Below the pieces are notes generated by a model that did no database searches, was not told the origin of the DNA, and saw nothing but the letters and a program-made list of their open reading frames with translations. Positions 1-11,600 of a stretch of DNA of 64,000 nucleotides are shown in pieces (position 1 is the stretch's first letter; every line of letters begins with the position of its first letter). This stretch comes from Anomaloglossus baeobatrachus (Eukaryota > Chordata > Amphibia > Anura > Aromobatidae). The stretch spans positions 399,412,103 to 399,476,102 of the forward strand of contig NC_134354.1 of assembly GCF_048569485.1 (NCBI RefSeq), read 5' to 3'. The position numbers and the translations under genes were made by a program.

Positions 1-1871
1 TCAAATTCAGATCACTCCAGCCTAGCCCAAACCAGTTCTGGGCATCAGAACTGGCATCAAAATGGGCAAATGGCCAGTTTTTACAGATTTAAATAAGTAA
101 CTGGTGTTTTTGAGGGGTTAAATGGCTTTGGGCCACTGATTTTACACCACATATACATATCTAGATATGCCACGCATCAAATTCAGGTCACTCCAGCCTG
201 GCCCAAACAGGTTCTGGGTATCAGAACTGGCATCAAATTGGGCAAATGGCCAGTTTTCACAGATTTGAATAAGTAACTGGTGTTTTTGAGGGGTTAAATA
301 GCTTTTGGTCACTGATTTCATACAACATTTACATACCTAGTGATGTCACACATCAAATTCAGATCACTCCAGCCTGGCCCAAACAGGTTCTGGGCATCAG
401 AACTGGCATCAAAGTGGGCAAATGGCCAGTTTTCACAGATTTGAATAAGTAACTGGTGTTTTTGAGGAGTTAAATGGCTGTGGGCCACTGATCTCACACC
501 ACATTTACATACCTAGTGATGCCACACATCAAATTCAGATCACTTCAGCCTGGCCCAAACAGGTTCTGGGCATCAGAACTGGCATCAAAGTGGGCAAATG
601 GCCAGTTTTCACAGATTTGAATAAGTAACTGGTGTTTTTGAGGGGTTACATGGCTTTGGGCCACTGATTTCACACCACATTTACATACCTAGTGATGCCC
701 CACATCAAATTCAGATCACTCCAGCCTGGCCCAAACAGGTTCTGAGCATCAGAGCTGGCATCAAGTTGGGCAAAACCCCAGTTTTCACAGATTTGAATAA
801 GTAACTGGTGTTTTTGAGGAGTTAAATGGCTGTGGGCCACTGATTTCACACCATATTTACATACCTAGTGATGCCACACATCAAATTCAGATCACTCCAT
901 CCTGGCCCAAACAGGTTCTGGGTATCAGAACTCACACCACATTTACATACCTAGTGATGCCACACATCAAATTCAGATCACTCCAGCCTGCCCCAAACAG
1001 GTTCTGGGCATCAGTACTGGCATCAAAGTGGGCAAATGGCCAGTTTTCACAGATTTGAATAAGTAACTGGTTTTTTTGAGGGGTTAAATGGCTTTGAACC
1101 ACTGATCTCTCACAAGATTTACATACCTAGTGATGTCACACATCAAATTCAGATCACTCCAGCCTGGCCCAAACAGGTTCTGGGTATCAGAACTGGCATC
1201 AAAGTGGGAAAAATCTCAGTTTTCACAGATTTGAATACGTAACTGGTGTTTTTGAGGGGTTAAATGGCTTTGGGCCAGGGATCTCACAACACATTTACAT
1301 ACCTGGTGATGCCACACATCAAATTCAGATCACTCCAGCCTGGCCCAAACCAGTTCTGGGCATCAGAACTGGCATCAAAATGGGCAAATGGCCAGTTTTT
1401 ACAGATTTAAATAAGTAACTGGTGTTTTTGAGGGGTTAAATGGCTGTGGGCCACTGATTTTACACCACATTTACATATCTAGATATGCCACGCATCAAAT
1501 TCAGGTCACTCCAGCTTGGCCCAAACAGGTTCTGGGCATCAGATCTGGCATCAAAGTGGGCAAATGGCCAGTTTTCACAGATTTGAATAATTATCTGGTG
1601 TTTTTGAGGCGTTAAATGGCTTTGGGCCACTGATCTCACACCACATTTACATACCTAGTGATGCCACACATCAAAGTCAGATCACTCCAGCCTGGCTTAA
1701 ACAGGTTACGGGCATCATAACTGGCATCAAAGTGGGCAAAACCCCAGTTTTCACAGATTTGAATAAGTAACTGGTGTTTTTGAGGGGTTAAATGGCTTTG
1801 GGCCACTGATCTCACCCCACATTTACATACCTAGTGATGCCACACATCAAATTCAGATCACTCCAGCCTGT
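1..1871 (-). repeat. 176-bp satellite array, inverted segment
   Basis: About ten and a half head-to-tail monomers. The phrase TCAAATTCAG recurs at 1, 177 and 353, which sets a 176-bp period. The monomers run in the opposite orientation to the rest of the array. One unit near 900..960 is shortened. Divergence between monomers is modest, mostly point changes. The array continues past the left edge of the window. Seen directly; no function is known to me. Confidence 0.97.
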
Positions 1872-1905
1872 CTGGTTTGGGCCAGGCTTGAGTGATCTGA
1901 ATTTG
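1845..1905. other. satellite orientation switch (palindromic junction)
   Basis: The left array ends with TTCAGATCACTCCAGCCTG and, after a spacer of about 11 bases, the same phrase returns in reverse complement (CCAGGCTTGAGTGATCTGAA). From here on all monomers are inverted. Because whole arrays face each other, the two sides could pair over more than 1.8 kb. Confidence 0.9.
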
Positions 1906-2079
1906 ATGTGTGGCATCACCATGTATGTAAATGTGTTGTGAGATCAGTGGTCCAAAGCCATTTAACGCCTCAAAAACACCAGTTACTTATTCAAATCTGT
2001 GAAAACTGGGGTTTTGCCGATTTTGATGCCAGTTATGATGCCCAGAACCTGTTTGGGCCAGGCTGGAGTGATCTGAATT

Positions 2080-5000
2080 TGATGTATGGCATCACTAGGT
2101 ATGTAAATGTGTTGTAAGATCTGTGGCCCAAAGCCATTTAAACCCTCAAAAACACCAGTTACGTATTCAAATCTGTGAAAACTGAGATTTTGCCCACTTT
2201 AATGCCAGTTCTGATACCCAGAACCTGTTTGGGCCAGGCAGCAGTGATCTGAATTTGATGTGCAGCATCACTAGGTATGTAAATGTGGTGTGAGATCAGT
2301 GGCCCAAAGCCATTTAACGCCTCAAAAACACCAGTTACTTTTTCAAATCTGTGAAAACTGGCCATTTGCCCACTTTGATGCCAGTTCTGATGCCAAGAAC
2401 CTGTTTGGGCCAGGCTGGAGTGATCTGAGTTTGATGTGTGGAATCACTAGTTATGTACATGAGGTGTCAAATCAGTGGCACAAAGCCATTTAACCCCTCA
2501 AAAACACCAGTTACTTATTCAAATCTGTAAAACTGGGGTTTTGCCCACTTTGATGCCAATTCTGATGCCCAGAACTTGTTTGGGCAAGGCTGAAGTGATC
2601 TGAATTTGATGTTTGGCATCACTAGGTATGTAAATGTGGTGTGAGATCAGTGGCCCAAAGCCATTTACCCCTCAAAAACACCAGTTACTTATTCAAATCT
2701 GTGAAAAAAGGGTTTCTCCCACTTTGATGCCAGTTCTGATGCCCAGAACCTGTTTGTGCCAGGCTGGAGTGATCTGAATTTGATGTGTGGCATCAGTAGG
2801 TATGTAAATGTGTTGTCAGATCAGTGGCCCGAAGCCATTTAACCCTTCAAAAACACCAGTTACTTATTCAAATCTGTGAAAACTGGCCATTTGCCCAATT
2901 TGATGCCAGTTCTGATGCCCAGAACCTGCTTGGGCCAGGCTGGAGTGATCTGAATTTGATGTGCGGCATCACTCGGTATGTAAATGTGGTGTGAGATCAG
3001 TGGCCCAAAGCCATTTAACCCCTCAAAAACACCAGTTACTTATTCAAATCTGTGAAAACTGGGGTTTTGCCCAATTTGATGCTTGTTCTGATGCCCAGAA
3101 CCTGTTTGGGCCAGACTGCCGAGATCTGAATTTGATATGTGGCATCACTAGGTATGTAAATGGGGTGTGAGATCAGTGGCCCAAAGCCATGTAACCCCTC
3201 AAAAACACCAGTTACTTATTCAAATCTGTGAAAACTGGCCATTTGCCCATTTTGATGCCAGTTCTGATACCCAGAACCTGTTTGGGCCAGGCTGGAGTGA
3301 TCTGAATTTGATGTGTGGCATCACTAGGTATGTAAATGTGGTGTGAGATCAGTGGCCCAAAGCCATTTAATTCCTCAAAAACACCAGTTACTTATTCAAA
3401 TCTGTGAAAACTGGCCAGTTGCCCACTTTGATGCCAGTTCTGATGCCCAGAACCTGTTTGGGCCAGGCTGGAGTGATCTGAATTTGATGTGTGGCATCAC
3501 TAGTTATGTAAATGTGGTGTCAAATCAGTGGCCCAAAGCTATTTAATCCCTCAAAAACACCAGTTACTTATTCAAATCTGTGAAAACTGGTCATTTGCCC
3601 ATTTTGATGCCAGTTCTGATGCCCAGAACCTGTTTGGGCCAGGCTGGAGTGATCTGAATTTGATGTGTGGCATCACTAGGTATGTAAATGTGTTGTGAGA
3701 TCAGTGGCCCAAAGCCTTTTAACCCTTCAAAAACACCAGTTACTTATTCAAATCTGTGAAAACTGGGGTTTTGCCCACTTTGATGCCAGTTCTGATGCCC
3801 AGAACCTGCTTGGGCCAGGCTGGAGTGATCTGAATTTGATGTGTGGCTTCACTAGGTATGTAAATGTGTTGTGAGATTAGTGGCTTAATGCCATTTAACC
3901 CCTCAAAAACACCAGTTACTTATTCAAATCTGTGAAAACTGGGGTTTTGCCCACTTTGATGCCAGTTCTGATGCCCAGAACCTGTTTGGGCCAGGCTGGA
4001 GTGATCTGAATTTGATGTGAGGCATCACTAGGTATGTAAATGTGGTGTGAGATCAGTGGCCCACAGCCATTTAAACCCTCAAAAACACCAGTTACTTATT
4101 CAAATCTGTGAAAACTGGCCAGTTGCCCACTTTGATGCCAGTTCTGATGCCCAGAACCTGTTTGGGCCAGGCTGGAGTGATCTGAATTTGATTTGTGGCA
4201 TCACTAGGTATGTAAATGTGGTGTGAGATCAGTGGCCCAAAGCCATTTAATTCCTCAAAAACACCAGTTACTTATTCAAATCTGTGTAAAAAGGGTTTTG
4301 CCCACTTTGATGCCAGTTCTGATGCCCAGAACCTGTTTGGGCCAGGCTGGAGTGATCTGAATTTGATTTGTGGCATCACTAGGTATGTAAATGTGGTGTG
4401 AGATCAGTGGCCCAAAGCCATTTAAACCCTCAAAAACACCAGTTACTTATTCAAATCTGTGAAAACTGGCCATTTGCCCACATTGATGCCAGTTCTGATG
4501 CCCAGAACCTGTTTGGGCCAGGCTGGAGTGATCTGAATTTGATGTGTGGCATCACTAGGTATGTAAATGTGTTGTGAGATCAGTGGCCCAAAGCCATTTA
4601 ACCCTTCAAAAACACCAGTTACTTATTCAAATCTGTGAAAACTGGCCATTTTCCCACTTTGATGCCAGTTCTGATGCCCAGAACCTGCTTGGGCCAGGCT
4701 GGAGTGATCTGAATTTGATGTATGGCATCACTAGGTATGTAAATGTGTTGTAAGATCTGTGGCCCAAAGCCATTTAAACCCTCAAAAACACCAGTTACGT
4801 ATTCAAATCTGTGAAAACTGAGATTTTGCCCACTTTAATGCCAGTTCTGATACCCAGAACCTGTTTGGGCCAGGCAGCAGTTATCTGAATTTGATGTGCA
4901 GCATCACTAGGTATGTAAATGTGGTGTGAGATCAGTGGCCCAAAGCCATTTAACGCCTCAAAAACACCAGTTACTTTTTCAAATCTGTGAAAACTGGCCA

Positions 5001-5416
5001 TTTGCCCACTTTGATGCCAGTTCTGATGCCAAGAACCTGTTTGGGCCAGGCTGGAGTGATCTGAGTTTGATGTGTGGAATCACTAGTTATGTAAATGAGG
5101 TGTCAAATCAGTGGCACAAAGCCATTTAACCCCTCAAAAACACCAGTTACTTATTCAAATCTGTAAAACTGGGGTTTTGCCCACTTTGATGCCAATTCTG
5201 ATGCCCAGAACTTGTTTGGGCCAGGCTGAAGTGATCTGAATTTGATGTTTGGCATCACTAGGTATGTAAATGTGGTGTGAGATCAGTGGCCCAAAGCCAT
5301 TTACCCCTCAAAAACACCAGTTACTTATTCAAATCTGTGAAAAAAGGGTTTCTCCCACTTTGATGCCAGTTCTGATGCCCAGAACCTGTTTGTGCCAGGC
5401 TGGAGTGATCTGAATT
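2080..5416 (+). repeat. higher-order duplication, offset 2636 bp (15 monomers)
   Basis: The block at about 2080..2780 recurs at about 4716..5416 with the same private variants, such as GTAAGATCTGTGG, GGCAGCAGTGATC or its one-base variant, TGTGGAATCACTAG, and a shortened AATCTGTAAAACTGGGG. The offset of 2636 bp equals 15 monomers. This is typical of unequal exchange within a satellite. Confidence 0.8.
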
Positions 5417-7716
5417 TGATGTGCGGCATCACTAGGTATGTATATGTGGTGTGAGATCAGTGGCCCAAAGCCATTTAACCCCTCAAAAACACCAGTTACT
5501 TATTCAAATCTGTGAAAACTGGGGTTTTGCCCACTTTGATGCCAGTTGTGATGCCCAGAACCTGTTTGGGCCAGACTGCAGTGATCTGAATTTGATGTGT
5601 GGCATCACTCGGTATGTAAATGGGGTGTGAGATCCGTGGCCCAAAGCCATTTAACCCTTCAAAAGCACCAGTTACTTATTCAAATCTGTGAAAACTGGCC
5701 ATTTGCCCACTTTGATGACAGTTCTGATGCCCAGAACCTGTTTGGGCCAGGCTGGAGTGATCTGAATTTGATGTGTGGCATCACTAGGTATGTAAATGTG
5801 TTGTGAGATCAGTGGCCCAAAGCCATTTAACCCTTCAAAAATACCAGTTACTTTTTCAAATCTGTGAAAACTGGCCATTTGCCCACTTTGATGCCAGTTC
5901 TGATGCCCAGAACCTGTTTGGGCCAGGCTAATGTGATCTGAATTTGATGTGTGGCATCACTAGGTATGTAAATGTGGTGTGAGATCAGTGGCCCAAAGCC
6001 ATTTAATTCCTCAAAAACACCAGTTACTTATTCAAATCTGTGTAAAAAGGGTTTTGCCCACTTTGATGCCAGTTCTGATGCCCAGAACCTGTTTATGCCA
6101 GGCTGTAGTGATCTGAATTTGATGTGTGGCATCACTAGGTATGTAAATGTGTTGTGAGATCAGTGGCCCAAAGCCATTTATCCCTTCAAAAACACCAGTT
6201 ACTTTTTCAAATCTGTGAAAACTGGCCATTTGCCCACATTGATGCCAGTTCTGATGCCCAGAACCTGTTTGGGCCAGGCTGGAGTGATCTGAATTTGATG
6301 TGTGGCATCACTAGGTATGTAAATGTGTTGTGAGATCAGTGGCCCAAAGCCATTTAACCCTTCAAAAACACCAGTTACTTATTCAAATCTGTGAAAACTG
6401 GCCATTTTCCCACTTTGATGCCAGTTCTGATGCCCAGAACCTGCTTGGGCCAGGCTGGAGTGATCTGAATTTGATGTATGGCATCACTAGGTATGTAAAT
6501 GTGTTGTAAGATCTGTGGCCCAAAGCCATTTAAACCCTCAAAAACACCAGTTACGTATTCAAATCTGTGAAAACTGAGATTTTGTCCACTTTAATGCCAG
6601 TTCTGATACCCAGAACCTGTTTGGGCCAGGCAGCAGTGATCTGAATTTGATGTGCAGCATCACTAGGTATGTAAATGTGGTGTGAGATCAGTGGCCCAAA
6701 GCCATTTAACGCCTCAAAAACACCAGTTACTTTTTCAAATCTGTGAAAACTGGCCATTTGCCCACTTTGATGCCAGTTCTGATGCCAAGAACCTGTTTGG
6801 GCCAGGCTGGAGTGATCTGAGTTTGATGTGTGGAATCACTAGTTATGTAAATGAGGTGTCAAATCAGTGGCACAAAGCCATTTAACCCCTCAAAAACACC
6901 AGTTACTTATTCAAATCTGTAAAACTGGGGTTTTGCCCACTTTGATGCCAATTCTGATGCCCAGAACTTGTTTGGGCCAGGCTGAAGTGATCTGAATTTG
7001 ATGTTTGGCATCACTAGGTATGTAAATGTGGTGTGAGATCAGTGGCCCAAAGCCATTTACCCCTCAAAAACACCAGTTACTTATTCAAATCTGTGAAAAA
7101 AGGGTTTCTCCCACTTTGATGCCAGTTCTGATGCCCAGAACCTGTTTGTGCCAGGCTGGAGTGATCTGAATTTGATGTGCGGCATCACTAGGTATGTATA
7201 TGTGGTGTGAGATCAGTGGCCCAAAGCCATTTAACCCCTCAAAAACACCAGTTACTTATTCAAATCTGTGAAAACTGGGGTTTTGCCCACTTTGATGCCA
7301 GTTGTGATGCCCAGAACCTGTTTGGGCCAGACTGCAGTGATCTGAATTTGATGTGTGGCATCACTCGGTATGTAAATGGGGTGTGAGATCCGTGGCCCAA
7401 AGCCATTTAACCCTTCAAAAGCACCAGTTACTTATTCAAATCTGTGAAAACTGGCCATTTGCCCACTTTGATGACAGTTCTGATGCCCAGAACCTGTTTG
7501 AGCCAGGCTGGAGTGATCTGAATTTGATGTGTGGCATCACTAGGTATGTAAATGTGTTGTGAGATCAGTGGCCCAAAGCCATTTAACCCTTCAAAAATAC
7601 CAGTTACTTTTTCAAACCTGTGAAAACTGGCCATTTGCCCACTTTGATGCCAGTTCTGATGCCCAGAACCTGTTTGGGCCAGGCTAATGTGATCTGAATT
7701 TGATGTGTGGCATCAT
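4450..7716 (+). repeat. higher-order duplication, 1756-bp unit (10 monomers)
   Basis: About 1.5 kb starting near 4450 is repeated at +1756 bp (near 6206..7716). Private markers at the 1756-bp offset include CCCACATTGATGCC, GGTTTCTCCCAC, GTATGTATATGTGG, CCAGTTGTGATGCCC, TTTGATGACAGTT and GGCTAATGTGATC. The copies differ at only scattered bases, so the duplication is recent relative to monomer divergence. Confidence 0.88.
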
Positions 7717-8607
7717 TAGGTATGTAAAAGTGTTGTGAGATCAGTAGCCCAAAGCCATTTAACCCTTCAAAAACACCAGTTACTTATTCAAGTCTGTGAA
7801 AACTGGCCATTTGCCCAATTTGATGCCAGTTCTGATGCCCAGAACCTGTTTGGGCCAGGCTGGAGTGATCTGAATTTGATTTGTGGCATCACTAGGTATG
7901 TATATGTGGTGTGAGATCAGTGGCCCAAAGCCATTTAACCCCTCAAAAACACCAGTTACTTATTCAAATCTGTGAAAACTGGGGTTTTGCCCACTTTGAT
8001 GCCAGTTGTGATGCCCAGAACCTGTTTGGGCCAGACTGCAGTGATCTGAATTTGATGTGTGGCATCACTCGGTATGTAAATGGGGTGTGAGATCCGTGGC
8101 CCAAAGCCATTTAACCCTTCAAAAGCACCAGTTACTTATTCAAATCTGTGAAAACTGGCCATTTGCCCACTTTGATGACAGTTCTGATGCCCAGAACCTG
8201 TTTGGGCCAGGCTGGAGTGATCTGAATTTGATGTGTGGCATCACTAGGTATGTAAATGTGTTGTGAGATCAGTGGCCCAAAGCCATTTAACCCTTCAAAA
8301 ATACCAGTTACTTTTTCAAACCTGTGAAAACTGGCCATTTGCCCACTTTGATGCCAGTTCTGATGCCCAGAACCTGTTTGGGCCAGGCTAATGTGATCTG
8401 AATTTGATGTGTGGCATCATTAGGTATGTAAAAGTGTTGTGAGATCAGTAGCCCAAAGCCATTTAACCCTTCAAAAACACCAGTTACTTATTCAAGTCTG
8501 TGAAAACTGGCCATTTGCCCAATTTGATGCCAGTTCTGATGCCCAGAACCTGTTTGGGCCAGGCTGGAGTGATCTGAATTTGATTTGTGGCATCACTAGG
8601 TATGTAA
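7200..8607 (+). repeat. tandem duplication of a 704-bp block (4 monomers)
   Basis: 7200..7903 and 7904..8607 are adjacent, nearly identical copies of four monomers. They share rare variants such as CATCATTAGGTATGTAAAAG, CAGTAGCCCAAAG and TTCAAGTCTGTG. It lies on the right edge of the 10-monomer duplication and reuses part of it, so it is the youngest visible rearrangement of the array. Confidence 0.88.
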
Positions 8608-11600
8608 ATGTGGTGTGAGATCAGAGGCCCAAAGCCATTTAATTCCTCAAAAACACCAGTTACTTATTCAAATCTGTGTAAAAAGGGTTTTGCCCACTTT
8701 GATGCCAGTTCTGATGCCCAGAACCTGTTTGGGCCAGGCTGGAGTGATCTGAATATGATGTGTGGCATATCTAAGTATGTAAATGTGGTGTAAAATCAGT
8801 GGCCCAAAGCCATTTAACCCCTCAAAAACACCAGTTACTTATTTAAATCTGTAAAAACTGGCCATTTGCCAATTTTTATGCCAGTTCTGATGCCCAGAAC
8901 TGGTCTGGCCCAGGCTGGAGTGATCTGAATTTGATGTGTGGCATCACTAGGTATGTAAATGTGTTGTGAGGTCTGTGGCCCAAAGCCATTTAAACCCTCA
9001 AAAACACAAGTTACTTACTCAAATTTGTGTAAACTGAGATTTTGCCAACTTTGATGTCAGTTCTGATACCCAGAACCTGTTTAGGCCAGGCTGGAGTGAT
9101 CTGAATTTGATGTGTGGCATCACCAGGTATGTAAATTTGTTGTGAGATCAGTGGCCCAAAGCCATTTAACCCCTCAAAAACATCAGTTACTTATTCAAAT
9201 CTTTGAAAACTGGCCATTTTCCCATTTTGATGCCAGTTTTGATGCCCAGAACCTGTTTGGGCAAGGCTGGAGTGATCTGAATTTGATGTGTGGCATTACT
9301 AGTTATGTAAATGTGGTGTCAAGTCAGTGGCCCAAAGCCATTTAACCCCTCAAAAACACCAGTTACTTATTCAAATCTGTGTAAAAAGGGTTTTGCCCAC
9401 TTTGATGCCAGTTTTGATGCCCAGAACCTGTTTGAGCCCGGCTGGAGGGATCTGAATTTGATGTGTGGCATCACTAGGTATGTAAATTTGGTGTGAGATC
9501 AGTGTCCCAAAGCCATTTAACCCCTCAAAAACACCAGTTACTTATTCAAATCTGTGAAAACTGGCCATTTGCCCACTTTGATGCCAGTTGTGATGCCCAG
9601 AACCAGTTTGGGACAGACTGCAGTGATCTGAATTTGATGTGTGGCATCACTAGGTATGTAAATGGGGTGTGAGAACAGTGGCCCAAAGCCATTTAACCCT
9701 TCAAAAACACCAGTTACTTATTCAAATCTGTGAAAACTGGCCATTTGCCCACTTTGATGCCAGTTCTGATGCCCAGAACCTGTTTGGGCCAGGCTGAAGT
9801 GATCTGAATTTGATTTGTGACATCACTAGGTATGTAAATGTGGTGTGAGATCCGTGGCCCAAAGCCATTTAATTCCTCAAAAACACCAGCTACTTATTCA
9901 AATCTGTGTAAAAAGGGTTTTGCCCACTTTGATGCCAGTTCTGATGCCCAGAACCTGTTTGGGCCAGGCTGAAGTGATCTGAATTTGATGTGTGGCATCA
10001 CTAGGTATGTAAATTTGTTGTGAGATCAGTGGCCCACAGCCATTTAATCCCTCAAAAACATCAGTTACTTAGTCAAATCTTTGAAAACTGGCCATTTGCC
10101 CACTTTGATGCCAGTTCTGATGCCCAGAACCTGTTTGGGCCAGACTGCAGTGATCTGAATTTGATGTGTGGCATCACTAGTTATGTAAATGTGGTGTCAA
10201 ATCAGTGGCCCAAAGCCATTTAACCCCTCAAAAACACCAGTTACTTATTTAAATCTGTGAAAACTGGCCAGTTGCCCATTTTGATGCCAGTTCTGATGCT
10301 CAGAACCTGTTTTGGCCAGGCTGGAGTGATCTGATTTTGATGTGTGGTGTCACTAGGTATGTAAATGTTGTGTGAGATCAGTGGCCCAAAGCCATTTAAC
10401 CCCTCAAAAACACCAGTTACGTATTCAAATCTGTAAAACTTGGGTTTTGCCCACTTTGATGCCAGTTCTGATGCCCAGAACCTGTTTGGGCCAGGCTGGA
10501 GTTATCTGAATTTGATGTGTGGCATCACTAGGTATGTAAATGTGTTGTGAGATCCGTGGCCCAAAGCCATTTAAACCCTCAAAAACACAAGTTACCTATT
10601 CAAATTTGTGAAAACTGAGATTTTCTCCACTTTGATGCCAGTTCTGATACCCAGAACCTGTTTGGGCCAGGCTGGAGTGATCTGAATTTGATGTGTGGCA
10701 TCACCAGGTATGTAAATTTGTTGTGAGATCAGTGGCCCAAAGCCATTTAATCCCTCAAAAACATCAGTTACTTATTCAAATCTTTGAAAACTGGCCATTT
10801 TCCCACTTTGATGCCAGTTCTGATGCCCAGAACCTGTTTGGGCCAGACTGCAGTGATCTGAATTTGATGTGTGGCATCACTAGTTATGTAAATGTGGTGT
10901 CAAATCAGTGGCCCAAAGCCATTTAACCCCTCAAAAACACCAGTTACCTATTCAAATCTGTAAAACTTGGGTTTTGCCCACTTTGATGCCAGTTCTGATG
11001 CCCAATACCTGTTTGGGCCAGGCTTGAGTGATCTGAGTTTGATGTGAGGTATCACTAGGTATGTAAATGGGGTGTGAGATCAGTGGCCCAAAGCCATTTA
11101 ACCCCTCAAAAACACCAGTTACTTATTCAAATCTGTGAAAACTGGCCAGTTGCCCACTTTGATGCCAGTTCTGATGCCCAGAACCTGTTTGGGCCAGACT
11201 GCAGTGATCTAAATTTGATGTGTGGTATCACTGGGTATGTAAATGGGGTGTGACAACAGTGGCCCAAAGCCATTTAACCCTTCAAAAAGACCAGTTACTT
11301 ATTCAAATCTGTGAAAACATGCCATTTGCCCACTTTGATGCCAGTTCTGATGCCCAGAACCTGTTTGGGCCAGGCTGGAGTGATCTGAATTTGATTTGTG
11401 GCATCACTAGGTATGTAAATGTGGTGTGAGATCCGTGGCCCAAAGCCATTTAATTCCTCAAAAACACCAGTTACCTATTCAAATCTATGTAAAAAGGGTT
11501 TTGCCCACTTTGATGCCAGTTCTTATGCCCAGAACCTGTTTGGGCCAGGCTGGAGTGATCTGAATTTGATGTGTGGCATCACTAGGTATGTAAATGTTTT

